Counted from the stretch's first letter, positions 48,767 to 62,672 are shown. The stretch: DNA of 64,000 nt from Lateolabrax maculatus (GCA_031216445.1 CM062215.1:2636001-2700000), one strand, 5' to 3'. A program made the numbers and translations. Notes: generated by a model from the sequence alone, not told the origin.

Positions 48767-48865
48767 CTTATTGTCAGCTGTGGAGAATCTAGTGCAATGC
48801 TTATTGTTACCTCTGCAGAGTGCAAAGCAAAGCCTGTTGTTATCTGTGGAGAATGCAGTGCAGTG
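48767..48865 (+). repeat. 33-bp degenerate tandem repeat, three copies
   Basis: Three consecutive units of exactly 33 bp occupy 48767-48799, 48800-48832 and 48833-48865. Units 1 and 3 match at 26 of 33 positions, sharing the block ctgtggagaat. The period is a multiple of three, and the first unit starts in phase with the acvr2a signal peptide. Read that way the units give LIVSCGESSAM, LIVTSAECKAK and PVVICGECSAV, and the frame stays open to 49063. It is most likely a minisatellite inside the intron. Confidence 0.7.
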
Positions 48866-51800
48866 CAACCCCGTGGGAAGAGGGGGGGTGAAAAATCCCA
48901 CTCTGCAGCTCTGCCTCGTTATTTGTGCCATTTCTTTGCCTCCTCCATGTGTGGATGTGCCGCTGCACATGTTGCAGATGTCAGTAGCGAGGCCAAGATG
49001 GGGCCTGGGGACCTCAGGGGGTCCTTGAGGGGGCTCCTGGTGGGACATACCAGTCCAAATTAGGTTTTTAAGCTTAATTTCATCAGGAGAACAGAAGGCA
49101 CAATGTGGGACTGAGTGACTGTCCTCACTGGTACCTCACAACTTGCAGCACAGACAGTTATATAAGTAATTACAAAAGTAAAGTCCAACATTATTTGAGG
49201 CTCTGGGGGCAAGGGCCAATATTTCGGTGCTTCCGGTGAAGCCAGTGGAAAAACGGATATCCGGGACAAGACCTTCTCTGCTGTGCGCTGGTCATAGTTT
49301 ACATGAAGTCTGATCAGCAAGTTATTTTTTGTTGGGTTTTTTTTTAGGTCCGGATGACATTTTGGCGAATCTCTACAGATATTTGCATATGGATGCAGAT
49401 ACATTGAAAAAAAAAAAAGTTAATAAAAAGCTAAATTGGCATCAGATGATTGCATTTTGGCCAATTAATTCTGCTTCTTCTGCTCTCCACATGGACCGTT
49501 TACCTGTACGCAACCAAAACCTGCTAAAATGTGATTGGTTAATACTATTTTGACTACAAACGGAAACTATGAAGCTTCCAATACCAAAACCTTGGTCCCT
49601 TGCCTACAGATTCTGCATTCATATTCAGTTATCTGTGTATAGAGGAATAAAGACGATTAGGTAAACACTTGCGGAGTGGAAATAAAAACGGTTACTGTGT
49701 AAAACTCACAAGACAAATAACCACCATTGTATTTAGAAAAGAAATGTAGGACATCTTGATTCAGATAAGAATCAGTCAGCAATGTAACATTGAGATGGTC
49801 AAACCTCTTTGCAGCAAAGCAGTTTTCATGCTGGGGAGCATTCTTCATATGTCCTCATATCCCCGGGGCGGCTGCGTAATGAATGTCAGCGGGGTCGGTG
49901 AGGTGACGGTGGGGATAAAAGTGGTCACGAAACCACAGAGATTGTGTAGGGAAAAAAAATTGGACCAGGTGGCAGGATTTTTCTATTGTTGTTTATCAGC
50001 ATAAATTGGTTTACTGGAAAAGTGCATTAATATGAAGCCGGAGAATGGACTTTCTTTCGATATTGCCCATTGTTTGCGTGTTTGTGCAACTTTACAAAAC
50101 AGTTTTTTTGGTGCTGTTTGGACGTAAATGTGAGTGAGTGACCCGGCTTATAAAATATCCAGTGTACCTGTGTGAAAGGTGTTCCAATTAAGAAATGGAA
50201 AAGGAAAAATTAAATCTCAAGTTGCCGTGGAATTGTCCTTTTATACAGCGAGCCCTGGGGTGTCTGGGAGCGTTTTGAGTAGAAATGAAAAGGCTTCTCA
50301 AATACGGTAACAGTCGGGGTTGGTTAGAGTGGAAGCCAGGTGCGGTCTGTATTGCACAGCGCAGCAGATGATTATTCCACTCGCTCATTACTGTCTGAAG
50401 TGGGGAAATGAATGGTTCCTACTTGAGGTGGAATAATAATCCTCTATGAAACCCAAGTTGAATTGGCACCACTCAAGACGACACCAAGAAACCTCCGATA
50501 AGGGCAGGGCACTTAGCCCAGAGTGGTTTTATTTGATGAGGCCTATTGCAACATGCCAAAAAATTCAAGATAACACTGGCATTTTTATTCATAGACTACA
50601 AAATACAGAGGACACTGTCTGTAAGAACCGCAGTTGTTTGGCAACCAACAACTTGAGTAACACTGACTTTTTAATTGTGCTCAAATTAAATTCAGCTGTG
50701 GCTTATTTACATTTCACCTGGCAGGAAGTGATGAAACGATACAGCTCTATAACAGGCCGAGAGAAAGTAAGCAGGTTTAAACTATGCAATCAGTTGTGAT
50801 TGACTAATTGTTGTGTGACTGGTTTCAGCTTTCCTGCTTTAGTTCATCGTATATGATAGTAAATTAAATGTCTTTGCATTATCAACTGTTGTTCGGACAA
50901 AACAAGCAATTAAAAGATATCAGGAATGGTTTGTGAATTTGTAATTTGTTACTTTTTTGACATTTTAGAGATCATCAATCAATTTTCTGACATGTTATTG
51001 ATAAATTAGTGTTATTAGTATGCTGTTTATGGGGAAAACGAACATTATTACTTCCCCAATGGGATAAGTCTTCTAAGCCTTAAAACCAAACATAACATGC
51101 TTTTGTAATAATCTATGTTTTGAAAGAGAAGGTATCGGCATTCACAGAAAAAAGGCGGAAATGTGAAATTTGACCTGGTTTAATGTTGCATTGAGCAGCG
51201 GCCCAGCGTGTCGATCCGTGCTGGCATGTCTAAATGCCGCTGCAACACATGTTGGGTCAAGGTCGTGGAGGTGACAGGACAGTAAATGGGCTTCTTATGT
51301 AAGTTTTGTCACTTTGCGTATTAATGTGACACTGCGGCGGGCGGGTGTTGAAGTCAGGTCTTCTGTTCGAAAGGCGACCTTTGCCTTAGATCTCATGCGA
51401 GCTGGATCTGCAAATTGGTAAATATTTACTGTATTGCCTCAGAAGTTTGGCACGTTCAGACTCACCTTCCAGATTTAATGTGAACATGAGCCGAGAAAAA
51501 CGTGGCGCTAATCAAAAGAAATTACACATGTGGTGAAGATTCTTACTAAATTACTAAAAGCGAGCAATATCTGCTGCATTTCTTATATACTTGTTATCAT
51601 ATGACTGTTTGACCTTATGACCGTCTCATTTTTTCTAATGAGTTAATGAGAATAAATTAGTCTTAAGTTGATGCAACAAGACTCTGTTCTGTTTCTCCTC
51701 TTTTTCTGACCTGAGTGAATGCAACTCAAGCAATCAGCCGCCAGCTGTAGAGGTCATTCTCTGGTGTAAAAAGTCATGTTTTGCTGGTAATTTGGGGAAA

Positions 51801-54724
51801 AGGGCTATTTAGATTTCTGCGTGTATCTTCCACGAACGCTGATAGATGGATAAGTTGAGTCTCGTGCTCTGCCTTCACATTTGGCCTCCTTTTCTGTACA
51901 CTGCAGCAGTTTCACACAGACATTGATCCTCTTGCACACCAGTGTAAGGTTACATCAATATGGCGAGGATGAAGCAGCTCTGGGTTTTTTAAAATCCTCA
52001 GCAGCACAACAGATCTGATGATTCAGTTTCAGCTCTGCTACACATCAAACTCCACTTGAAACGTTATCTGACTGAGTCGATCATCAGAGCGGGGTCTTTG
52101 TGTTCTGTCCCATTGAACTGGGGAAAACTAACATTTACCAGTTGCATTAACAGGGCCAGTTGGTTGACTTCACATGCCACCAGATTAAGTCTCTCTGTCA
52201 CCAAGTGCTCCAAGCCCGGCGTTTTACAGTCGACCCTGACCTCTGACCTCCTGGCAGAGGAACGACAGCGATAAAGGGACCTTTCCCTACGGCATGCAAC
52301 TAATTATCCGATTATTTTCTCGAGATTGTGTTTTATCGTTTACACACGTGATATTGGAACTCTGCTTTGGAAGCGTTTCACCTCAAAATGTTAAATATTT
52401 CGTTGAAGTTGAAATATGAACGAGATATAAAAAGACATGACCTTTTTAAAACTAGGTTGTGTTAGGTTTTTTTCATTATTGATTAATGTGTTTTTATGTT
52501 GTTTCTTTTAGTCTATTAATCATTGGAGTACAATTCAATACAACTTAGTTGTTCAGACAAGGTGAAAATGTTGCCTTTGGCTTCACTTGGCAAATGACAC
52601 CCCTTCCCAAACACTGTTAATCATTAGAAGACATGAAGTTTTTTTTGTTTTTGTTTTGTTTTATGTTAAACTAAAAGCCCAGAAACACTTTGAACAGGAG
52701 AAAAAAATACAGTTCACTTATTACAAATCTGAAACTGTCCTAATAGCTGACTAAAATTAATGTTTACTCTGGTTTGCTGAGATTATTTACTTTATAATTT
52801 ATTTATTTAGAAATCATGACAAATGCACTGAATTAATAGTTAAATCAAAGAGTGTAAAGCTTTTGCCAGCAATATCTGAAATAGATTTATATTATTTTTT
52901 TGTGCTGTGGCTCAAAAGACGTTTCTCTTTTTCTCTGCAATTCTGTACACTGCTTGTAAAGCACACAGACACATAGAAAATGTGGCCTAAATTAAATAGA
53001 AATAGGGTAATTTAATGCACACAATGCTTGCAATTCATCACTTCATTTAGACCACTTTGACTGTGACTCAACCACTCTTCCTACCCATCCTGTACCCTTC
53101 TGCTGCAGTGTTTCGGGTGCTTCCTGGAGTGGCCAGAGGCCGGCTACCAGCTCTGTCCCATTTTCCCCCCTATCTATTTCTAATATGTTCTCTTGCATTA
53201 TGCATTAGGTTCCAAAAGCACAGGTGTATTTGTTAAGGCCAGATGTAGCCTCGATTTCCCATCGGGCCCAACTAGTCAGACTGCTTCCTTCCAGGGCCGT
53301 GTATCATTCTGTGCTTTAACATCATAAAAACAAGTAGCCGTTCATGTTCATGGAGGTAAAATGGTGACCAAAAACAGCATGTTGCCGGATTCGGCTGTGG
53401 AAGTTATGACCCTCCACTATTCAGAGCACTGGTTAAATGTAGACCATGGCCAGGTGTTTTGTGCTCTGTGCACACTGCAAGCAACATGGATTGTTTTGTG
53501 GAAGTCTTGGTGATATAAAAGTCTCTGAAGGCATTTATGCAGTGGAAACTTTGTGTATATATATGTATTTATACAGTATATGCATGCAGTTTTGGTATTT
53601 ACGTTGAGGAAATTGAATTTTTGATGCGTTTAAAGTAAGGTTTTTAAGGTGGTAAATCAATAATAATCTCCAAAAAGGGACTTTGGAGTTTACTATCGAC
53701 CCCAGCAACGGGCCAAAGCTTTCTCTCTTTTTTTCTTGCAAACAGTAGTTGTGGTGAACTGGTAAATTTTGATCAACAACAGTCAGCTTTATCTCCATTA
53801 TTTAGCACAAGGCATTAATGGAACTAAATAACTTGAAAAGGAGAAACAGAAGTGTAGACGACCTTTTGGAAAGTCCAGTTATGATCATTATTCCTCTGCT
53901 TGTTTAGTTTATCTACTCACTGAACTACACTGAAGTGATGGATCATGTTTATCATGTATAAAAATCATGGAAGTTAACTTTTTTTAAAATTACACAATTA
54001 TGTTTTTATCAAGTTTCGAAGGCCCAGGGCCTCTTAAAACACACTCGCCACATAAATGACTATCTAAACTTTCACTACAATTAAAAGTCATCAAAACACC
54101 ATAATTGCTATTGAGGGGATTTTCTCCGGCAGCAGCGATTTGTTTCAACCTGCTCCTGGTGTCACTGGGCTGAGTATTGCCACACAGGACAATACTTGGA
54201 AAAAATACCACAGAGGCTAAGTAATTAGAGGAAATCATTTGAAACCAGTTTAGTGTACTTTTCAGAGGCTGACACCATCTGATGCAGTAAATCTTAGATA
54301 CTCCAAACAGGTCAAAGCAAATGCAAAGGATTATTTGCAAATGCTTCAAGGCTCTTGAGTATTTTTATAACAGCTGTGTACAGTCAGTGAAGGCACTAAA
54401 ATAACATACATATTTAATTCAGCTTTCTCCTCCTTGGAGGAAGCAGAGGTGTAGGCTTAGAAAACAGTTTGAGCTGCACTGTCCCTGGCTAGACTTACCT
54501 TCCTGATTATTCTGCTTAATATTGTAATCATAATCACACGATTATCAGACTCTATTATTTTTATAGTATAATTCTCTTGACCTTTTTGCATCTAAATATC
54601 TTTTTTTATTGTAGCTCCAATGGGTGTAAATTAAATTAAGGCATACTCAGATATCATGCTGACCATGTGCCTTAATGGAACAAAAGGTTTAATTTTTGTG
54701 ATCAGTAATTTTAGACTTGACAAG
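48866..54724. other. Intron 1 interior, proximal part
   Basis: Ordinary intronic DNA. A perfect DR1 TGACCTCTGACCT lies at 52237-52249. AT-rich stretches dominate 52,300-53,000. No exon is evident. Confidence 0.35.
52292..52340. mobile_element. Small terminal fragment of the TAATCGATTAAT hAT MITE family
   Basis: The words gcatgcaactaattatccg and attattttctcgagattgtg resemble the terminal region of that family. Only about 50 bp is recognisable. Confidence 0.4.
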
Positions 54725-54905
54725 TGGGTCAGCGGGGCCAACGGGAGGCCACAGAGTCCACCCTGTAACCAAAAGGTCAAATGTTCAACATCCGCTACGG
54801 GCATTCATCCTGTCAGCGCGTCCTTGAGCAAAAACCCTACCTGCTCAGCTTATTGTAAGTCGTGCTGGATAAGAGCATCAGCTAAAAGCCTAAAATGTAA
54901 ATGCA
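54725..54905 (+). mobile_element. V-SINE-type element
   Basis: The 3' part attgtaagtcgtgctggataagagcatcagctaaaagcc (54852-54890, read as two blocks) followed by taaaatgtaaatgc is the conserved tail shared by many fish SINEs and their partner LINE. The upstream part, ccaaaaggtcaaatgttcaac, sits where the tRNA-like B box is expected. It lies in acvr2a intron 1, sense orientation. The 5' end is approximate. Confidence 0.75.
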
Positions 54906-55387
54906 GGCCGAGCTCACCTCTATAATGGGAAGTCGATGAATTGCCCCTGTAACCATTACTGACTCAAATTAAAACAAACGATAGGGAAGATGGTCAGCCC
55001 GCGGTTGAAAAAAACATCACCTTTAGTGTTGAGCGTGTATTTCTTTTGAGATATTTGGCGATGAACCTGAGCTATTGGAGTCTCAAAACATAGATATGCT
55101 GAAATCGTTTTTCAGATAAAAGTATTCATATATACACAACAATTTTATCTCAGTTGAGACCACTTTATGTGTCGGTACCCCAGAGAACGGTCTAGAACGG
55201 TCCTTTACTGTAATTAATGCATCCTGCAGATGTTGCTTTATGTGCTTGGGAGAGTTTCAGTCTAGACAGGCTGGCTGCTCAGACGGAGAGGCCCTGCTTT
55301 GATCCTTGATTAAAAACTGCGAGCTGTACATTCATCATGCTCTTGTTTCAGGCTCTCTCAAGGGTCCTCGCCTGCTTCACGCTCCCT

Positions 55388-55416
55388 CCTTCCTCCTCCT
55401 CCTCCTCCTCCTCCTC
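55388..55416 (+). repeat. (CTC)n trinucleotide repeat in intron 1
   Basis: About nine uninterrupted cct units, then cttcgtcttcgtcc. Confidence 0.85.
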
Positions 55417-58187
55417 TTCGTCTTCGTCCATCCCTCGCCAAGATTCCTCACTGTCATGAAGGTCGCTCTAACCTCTTATCACCAAAACCACTAAAGGGTA
55501 ATGGTGTCTCGGGCACTCAGCAGGCCAGGGTGAACACTGTTTGCTTGTGATATTTTAAGTTCATCATCCTGCCATTATTGTTGCCGTCACTTAGTGTTAC
55601 TATCTAATAAACCTCAAATGTCATTTAGGATGCATTGAGCAGCAGCCATACGATCTGAACTGCACAAACACCAACAGGTCTTTGGTCCTACATTTATTGT
55701 CCCGCAATCAACATAAATAAACATTTTTACACAAATGGAAAGAGATATAAGTTAGTAAATCCGTGTCTACTGAAGATCAGAATAATAAAACTGCTTCTCT
55801 TTGCTTTCTTTCTGCCTTGAATTCAAGGCCTTTTAGCTCTTGTAACTGACTTGCCTTTTTCTTGGCACTGCTGCCTCACTTGTAGCTCAAACTACCATCT
55901 GCATTGCCAGTAAGGTGAAATGGGGGATTTGTTCAGTCTTGAAATTCTTAAAGTTTTTTTTATTATTGATGGGAAGGCGAGTTTTGAAATCTCAGCAGTG
56001 TGCTGTAATCACTGAGTCATCATTGGTATTGATAAACAGAACTATAAACCCTGCATATATATTATGGTTATTCTCTGCGCCGGGGGAGGCAAATTCTTAG
56101 CTTACTGCAACTGTAATATAATCTCAATTAAAAATACACAAGTGTTGGTGTTTTATTTTGGCAGTGAGGGGCCTCGTGACCAGTATGTGTCATTAGTTTA
56201 CACTAAATATAAAGACGAGCCAGGAGTCAGCGAGGTCGTCTGATGGCTGGATGGATGAAAGAGGGGGATTTATTGACTCCCAGCGTTTATTGGTTTGTCT
56301 TGTACAAATGCGAACCCGGAGAGTGCAAACAGTGAACATAATTGAACGGCAGACAACACGTCTTGGAGAGGCCACGTGAGATGACTCAGAATGGGGCGGT
56401 CCATTAGTTACACACATCAGCAGCCGCCTGTGATCTTGTGTGTGCTAACCTTGACCACAGAGTGTATTTCTGTCCACTTTAAGACTTTCTCTCCTCTTTT
56501 GGATCACAGTGTAAGCAAAGCTGCAGAAGGTTGGACACGATATCATATTTTCATTACAGTTACAGTAAAGGTATTCGCTATATGAATTGTGATACTGTTT
56601 TTAAAGGTTTTATTGTAAGTCTGCTGTACTTTGTGATGGGTGCTTGAGGCACATTCAATAGCTTTACAGGAGTGGATTATGGGAAATCTGACTGAACTGG
56701 ACTGGATTCAAAAAGGACCAAACTCCTTATTTGTATTTTTATTTATATATATAAATTTAAACATCCCATGCTGCAGGCTTTGTGATATTGCAATATTGCT
56801 GCAAACTCTACTCAACTTTAAGCCCAAGTGGCACTTAACACACCCTTCAATAAATCCAAACAGTTGAAGCACAGAGGGAATGGGGGGGAGACGAGGGGGT
56901 TTTTCAAATCCTTCTGTAGTACCCTGCGAGAGATAACGAGGAGTTTTAAGTTGCTTGTCCTGTAAAGAATGTGCGGTATGCAGTGGCCGACTGCGGCCCT
57001 TTACGCACAAAGGACACTGGCCTGCGCTGGTATGTGCTCCTTGTGCAAACGGTACAGTCGGCGGCGAGAAACCCAGGCGCTCTCCTGACCTGTCCGGCAA
57101 CCGGCTCCATCAGCGCTAATTGAGCGGAGACCAATGGGCGTTTGTCGTTCGGGCATACCAGCGGGGATTAAAGGGATTGGATTCAGTTGCTGAGTGCTGT
57201 GGTTTTTAATGCCCCCACCCCTCCTCACCACCGCCGTGTCCCCTCCTCCCGCCCGTGGAAAGAGTGCAGTCTTTGTGACCAGCTCACCCGAGCCAACCCG
57301 ACCACCCCTGCCATGTCACGACACCATCTGATTGAGCATTAACGCAGGACTCCAGCGAGAGCCAGGCTGCTCTGTAAATTACTGTCTACTGTAAAATAGT
57401 GTCTGGCTGTGCTTAGAGTGCTACCTGTCTATTCATTCAACCACAGCAGTAAGAGGGTTATGGTCAGGCCACTGCTGCTGGAGAAATCTGAAATTTATAT
57501 AATTATACAACTTCATATAAATAGCAAAACCCATCAGTGCTCTTATCTTTTCCCCCATATCCCCTGTTTAATCATATTTATAATTATTGGCATCAGATAC
57601 TTGACATCACAGAAACACTGTTTAAGCACCAAGGCATGCTTCTTATCAAACTTTGTGCAATCGGACTTGAGAATCTGCCGCCAGCACTAAAATAGTGTGC
57701 AAAATACACTCAGGTGGGAACCTGGCTGCGGGGCCGGTGCCTAATGCCTGTGATAGTCAAACAGCTATAAATGGTGTAAAAAATCTGTATCCAAGCTGGC
57801 CAGGAGCTGCCCTGAAGGCAAGTGGTGGGATGCATTTCTAACCGGCAGTGCCCACGTTTTCGAGTCGGGCAGAAAGGATTGATGGCGGCGGTGCAAAAAG
57901 AGAGGTTGGATGTGGAGAAGCATGGCTTCATTTAGTTTTGTTTTTGTTTTTTCAACGTAACCGTGCCGTCAATATGCAAACTTTCGATCAGTCTTGTCCC
58001 CAGCACTTTTATGGATTTTCTTTAACCTGTAAACATGATAGTCACAGTTAGTTGTCTGTTTTAATAAGCCAACTTTAGAAGAAGAGTAGAGCATAGGCCT
58101 GATCCAGCCAGATCCAGGACTGACAGCTTACAAAATTTTGCTGCCTGAACCCAACTTGACCCTGAATCTTTCAATTTCCCTCCTTGT

Positions 58188-58188
<1 letters not shown>

Positions 58189-58218
<30 letters not shown>
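58189..58218 (+). repeat. (AC)n microsatellite in intron 1
   Basis: Thirty bases of uninterrupted ac. Confidence 0.9.
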
Positions 58219-58220
<2 letters not shown>

Positions 58221-60892
58221 GTGTAAACTCGACTGCTACTCTTTTTCCTCCTCGTCTGCTGCTCTACTGCACAACATGAGAGAACTAGTGCAGAATATTT
58301 GCAGGATATATGAAAGACTTTTTTTCAGACATTATGACTGCTTTTATCCAACGGGTGCAGCAGGGTGTTAACAGCACTATCATTAGAAGTTTTCTGCTAA
58401 ACTTATGTGGTTATTCACTCATGCAAAAGCTGTATTTAGTTGTGTCTTGAGTCAGTTATGTCGGGGAGGAGTGTCAAATTGCATCAGCAGCAACAACAAG
58501 CATTGCTGGCAAGCCAAGAGGCCCCTTTTCAGACAGCATTTTGACCCCTGGCCTCAGCCTAACTTCTTTATTCAACAATCGTCAGTCACATTTTTTTTTA
58601 GCGCTGGTCACACATATTCCCACACAAAACCAGCGCCCCAAACAACCATACATCACCTCAAATCTATTTCATCCCCGCCCGGACGCAGATGATAAGTTGA
58701 TCCTTAGAACAAATTCCATCATAACGAACAATCCCTGCTCCTGGCAGGCACACAAAAAAAGCCTTGATGAATGAGTTGTTTACCTACTTCGGTGCATGCA
58801 GTGCCGAGTGCAGGCCTGGCCCGCCAAAATGCCACTTCATTATGAGGCTACAGAGCAGTGTGCAGCACAGCCTGCCCCTGTGACCAGCCACAGAGAGGAA
58901 ATTGGATATTAGTTCCTGTATTCCTCAGCAGTTGTCGGGCAAAACATGCCTGATGGACAGGGCTTGAGTCTGAAATGTCACATGTTAATGCAATTATTGA
59001 CTGATAATAAACTCACCTGTACTACTCTTCACTTTTTATTTTAATTTCTTTCATTGTTTCTGCGTCTTCGGAGGTAAGCACTTAACTGCTGCTCTGTGGT
59101 GTTTCCGCACTGCACGACCCGGAGATAGACTGTCAGTGAAACCAGAAACGTGAAGGCATTACTTCTCAAGGAAAAAGCTATCAGTGTGTTCGGAACAGCA
59201 CGTAGCAAGCTTTCTTGTGGTGTTAAAACAACTGGCAATGGAGAAAAGCCAAGTGTACATTTATTTATATAAAGATGATAAGGGTTTAAAACTGTGAGGT
59301 AAAATGAATGCTCTCTGGCAGGTGTTATTATTTCTCTCCTTACAGTTAGTGTTGCTGTTAAAACTCAGAGGATCAAAACAGTTATTCCCTTCCTGCACCA
59401 CAAGCTCAAGGATTCCTAAACTAATCGGACACTTTATCTGTTTCAGCAGCCAGCTTTAGTTTTGGAGTGGAGAGAACAAAACCCTCGGGCGTTGGCTGGA
59501 TACTTTCCAAAATGGCTTAGTTGACATTTCTCCAACATTTGGCAGGTAGTTGGTGGTCATTTCCCACCCAGCATGCACCTCACTGGCCTGGCCGCGGATC
59601 AGACCAGAAGCATCTCGACTGCGTGGCTCTTACCTTGTAGCCCTCTCTCTTTGTTAATAAAGGCACACGTGCAAATTGACGGGATCTGATGTGGCGCTCA
59701 CTTGTGATGTTTGTTTCCTTTCTGGAAGTCTGACTTGTATTTTAGATAGCAGCGGTGGTTGAGAGAGTGCATGGCGTTTGAGTAAGAAAGTGAATTTGTG
59801 CTATTACTCAACTCAACTTTCTGTCCCATTAAAGGAAATGCTTGGAGGAGGAATTGCTTATGGTCGTATTTCACAATTGAAGAGGGAATTTGAGAGAAAT
59901 AATGGAAATGTATTTTGGAAGTATTTCAGCGCAGCAGAACCTCCGAAACCCAACCTTTGTGTTAATCTTTAAAAAGGAAAGTTTTTAGTTATTTTAAGGA
60001 CAAAAGAAGTTAAATGTTCTCTGTTTCAAAACTGCATCTCTTGCTGTATTCAATAATTTTCCACTCCTTTACTAAGGCATGTTCGGACCAGCAAAATTAC
60101 TAATTCTACAGCTCACCTTACGATTGTTGAGATGGAGAAGGAGATGATTCTCTCGTAGTATTATAAACCGATGATCAGCCTTCAAACTCATGGATGTATT
60201 CCTTTAAACCAGACTTCAAGGATTGTATTTCTTCTTCTCACTGGTGCAACACCTGTCAATACTCCAGCAAGCTTTCCACTGACAATTTAGCCTTTTTTAA
60301 ACAAATGTGTGAAAAGGCTAGTTTAAGGATTTCTTTAAGCTGGCAGATTCTAGTAATTTCCTGTGGCTTGATACCTATGATTGATTTAAATGACCTTTGC
60401 ATTGCATGATTGAACATTTAAGCTCTGAAATCTTGAATCAATGCTTCAGGTGAAATCGGGTCCAGCTGCAAGTTGGCTATTTGTCAGCCTTCAGGTCTAT
60501 CACAGTGCGTCTCGCCATCAAAGAGGAAAGGATCGCCCTCTGCGTCCTGCTCTCGGGGTCGGGGCCTCCGCTGTAACTCTGTCAGGTTCCCTGAATTGCC
60601 TCTAACGAACATGACCTTTTGGCCCGCCACACAAAAGATTAAATTCTCAGATCCGGCTGCAGATAATCAAAAATGTCCTCCAGTCGCAGCATCTCTGCCA
60701 AGTTCACAATCTTTTTCATCTTCATATTACACTATCTGTGGTGAATCACGTCCTCTGTTTGCAGTCTAATTGTTCTTTAAAAATCATGTCAAAGTGCCTT
60801 ATCTGATCACTCTGAGGTTGCAGAAATGTCTTGCACCCTTCTGGTTTATTTTTATGTAAATTTGGTGGGTACTGGGAGCTTAATCACCGGGG

Positions 60893-60932
60893 GAAAAAAA
60901 AGCATCAGCTAAATGCCCAAAATGTAAAAATC
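60893..60932 (+). mobile_element. V-SINE tail fragment
   Basis: The words agcatcagctaaatgcccaa and aatgtaaaaat match the end of the SINE tail at 54852-54905. The upstream SINE body is not recognisable. Confidence 0.45.
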
Positions 60933-62363
60933 TTAAATGTCAGAGTGAATTTTCAGAGCCACCAGGCAGCTAGCGAGGGGTGAGAAGCAGTTTTTCAAAA
61001 AGCCCCAGTGGATTGAGAAGTGGGTCGGGTGTTTAGACGTTTTGCAGGGGAGGCATTGCTGAAATGTCCGTAGCTAAAGTAGGTCGCGGTTAACCTTGAT
61101 AAATCTCTCGTATGACTGGAAGAGAGAGAGATGCCATGTGGTCTTTTCTTTTCACGAGAAGAAAGGAAATGGTGTAGGGGTGAAAACACGCATTCTGTAA
61201 GGCAGTGATTTGAATGATTGGGAGACTCCGGTTCATCTGGGTGAAGTAAAGGACAGACAAAGCTCTCCTTTTGAAGGAGGCAATCAATTAAACACATCAC
61301 AAAAACTTCTCTAGTTTATTTGTCAGTTTCTCACAGTGACGCGGGTCTGCGAGGAGTCTATATGAAGTTTAAATAGATGTTGTTTTTTTTTACTCCCACA
61401 TTAGCTGACCTTCCAGCGTGGTCTCAGTCAGCCATTATTATCAATTACCACGACACGTTGACAATGACTAAATAGCATACCACCTGCTTTATTTTCCCTC
61501 CTCCTTTCATTGCTTTGTTTACCTCTTTTCTTTCACTTGTTTTATTCATTCACTCATTTTCCTTTAGTGTGGAATGAATTAAACATATGTTAATAGCGTC
61601 ATTACCAAGAAAATGACCTTGCATTAACGGCGTGTGGCCATTGTCACCCGACGCTGGACTTCTTTCTGGATCGTTCTCTCCTACAAACCTTATTACAGCA
61701 AACAAAGTGAGCCTGTGCCACTCATGTTTGACATTTCCATGCGTGAAATATCTCTCGGAGACAAAGAGGCTTCTCTCTTTATTGCCTGGATGTGTGCCTG
61801 TGGGTGGAAGCCCTATTGTATGTCCTTGCACAATCACTCGTGTAGGCTCTACACTCGGTGACATTATCCGCTTTAGTGAACTCTGAGCTGCGACTTAGTC
61901 AGAAGATTGATTTCTCTGCTTTATGTCCTTCATATCCGCCATACTGCCCGGCAGCTCTTGCCAACCTTTGGCACACGGCGCTATAGGCAGCCGTCCTGTA
62001 CTGTCACCTCATTTCAGAGAAGTGATTGATTTGAGCTGTTAACGGTTGTATTTACAACAGAGTACTGTATTTGCAGTTCACATGGCTCTGAGCTCATTCT
62101 CACACAGTGTAGTACCTGAATGGAGGCGTTATCAATGGAGCTGCTGAGGTGTTGCAGCTCGCCTTGGCCGAAGAACAAAGACAGCAGGCTTTTTGTTGTG
62201 CTTTTTTAAATTTTTCATATTTAATGATGATTTACATAAGGTTAAGTTTGTCTTAGTGCGTATACTTTAAATGTATGTACTCTTAAGTATTCAACTCAGT
62301 TTGCAGAACTTAAAACAACATTTAATTTAGTGCAGGGATCAAATGAAGCATACCTCTGAAACT

Positions 62364-62672
62364 AGAGTTACAGCGATGCATCAATTAATCAATTAGTGGA
62401 TTGACAAAAAATTAATCTGTAACTGTTTTAATAAAAAAGTAATTTTTCATGCAAAAATGGCAACATTTGCTGCTTTCAGATTCTCAAATTTTCTTAATTG
62501 CTTTTATTTGTATGATTTAATGTTTAAAGATTTAATGGACTGTTTGGCTGTGGGAAATTATACTGGAACTTTTTCACTATATTTTGACATATTATAGACA
62601 AAACGATTAAGGGACTAACAGACAAAATAATCTGCAAATCATTTGCTAAAAATTATCATTAGTTGTAACCCT
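62364..62672. mobile_element. hAT-type MITE of the TAATCGATTAAT family
   Basis: The left end agagttacagcgatgcatcaa and right end attagttgtaaccct are diverged inverted repeats of the fish family starting AGGGTTGCAACTAATCGATTAA. The interior holds ttaatcaattagtggattgac and gattaagggactaacagac. The flanking 8-mers (ctgaaact, attaaacc) match at only 5 of 8, so the target duplication is doubtful. It lies in acvr2a intron 1. Confidence 0.7.

Larger units (their letters stand above)
54906..62363. other. Intron 1 interior, distal part, with enhancer-like patches
   Basis: Low-repeat patches with enhancer-like texture lie at about 56200-56420, 56890-57190, 58780-59010, 59480-59690, 60500-60720 and 61560-61890. 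The last stays free of repeats for 330 bp and is open in two plus-strand frames (84 and 75 codons) and one minus-strand frame (104 codons), but no domain or splice pattern supports a gene. Confidence 0.3.
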
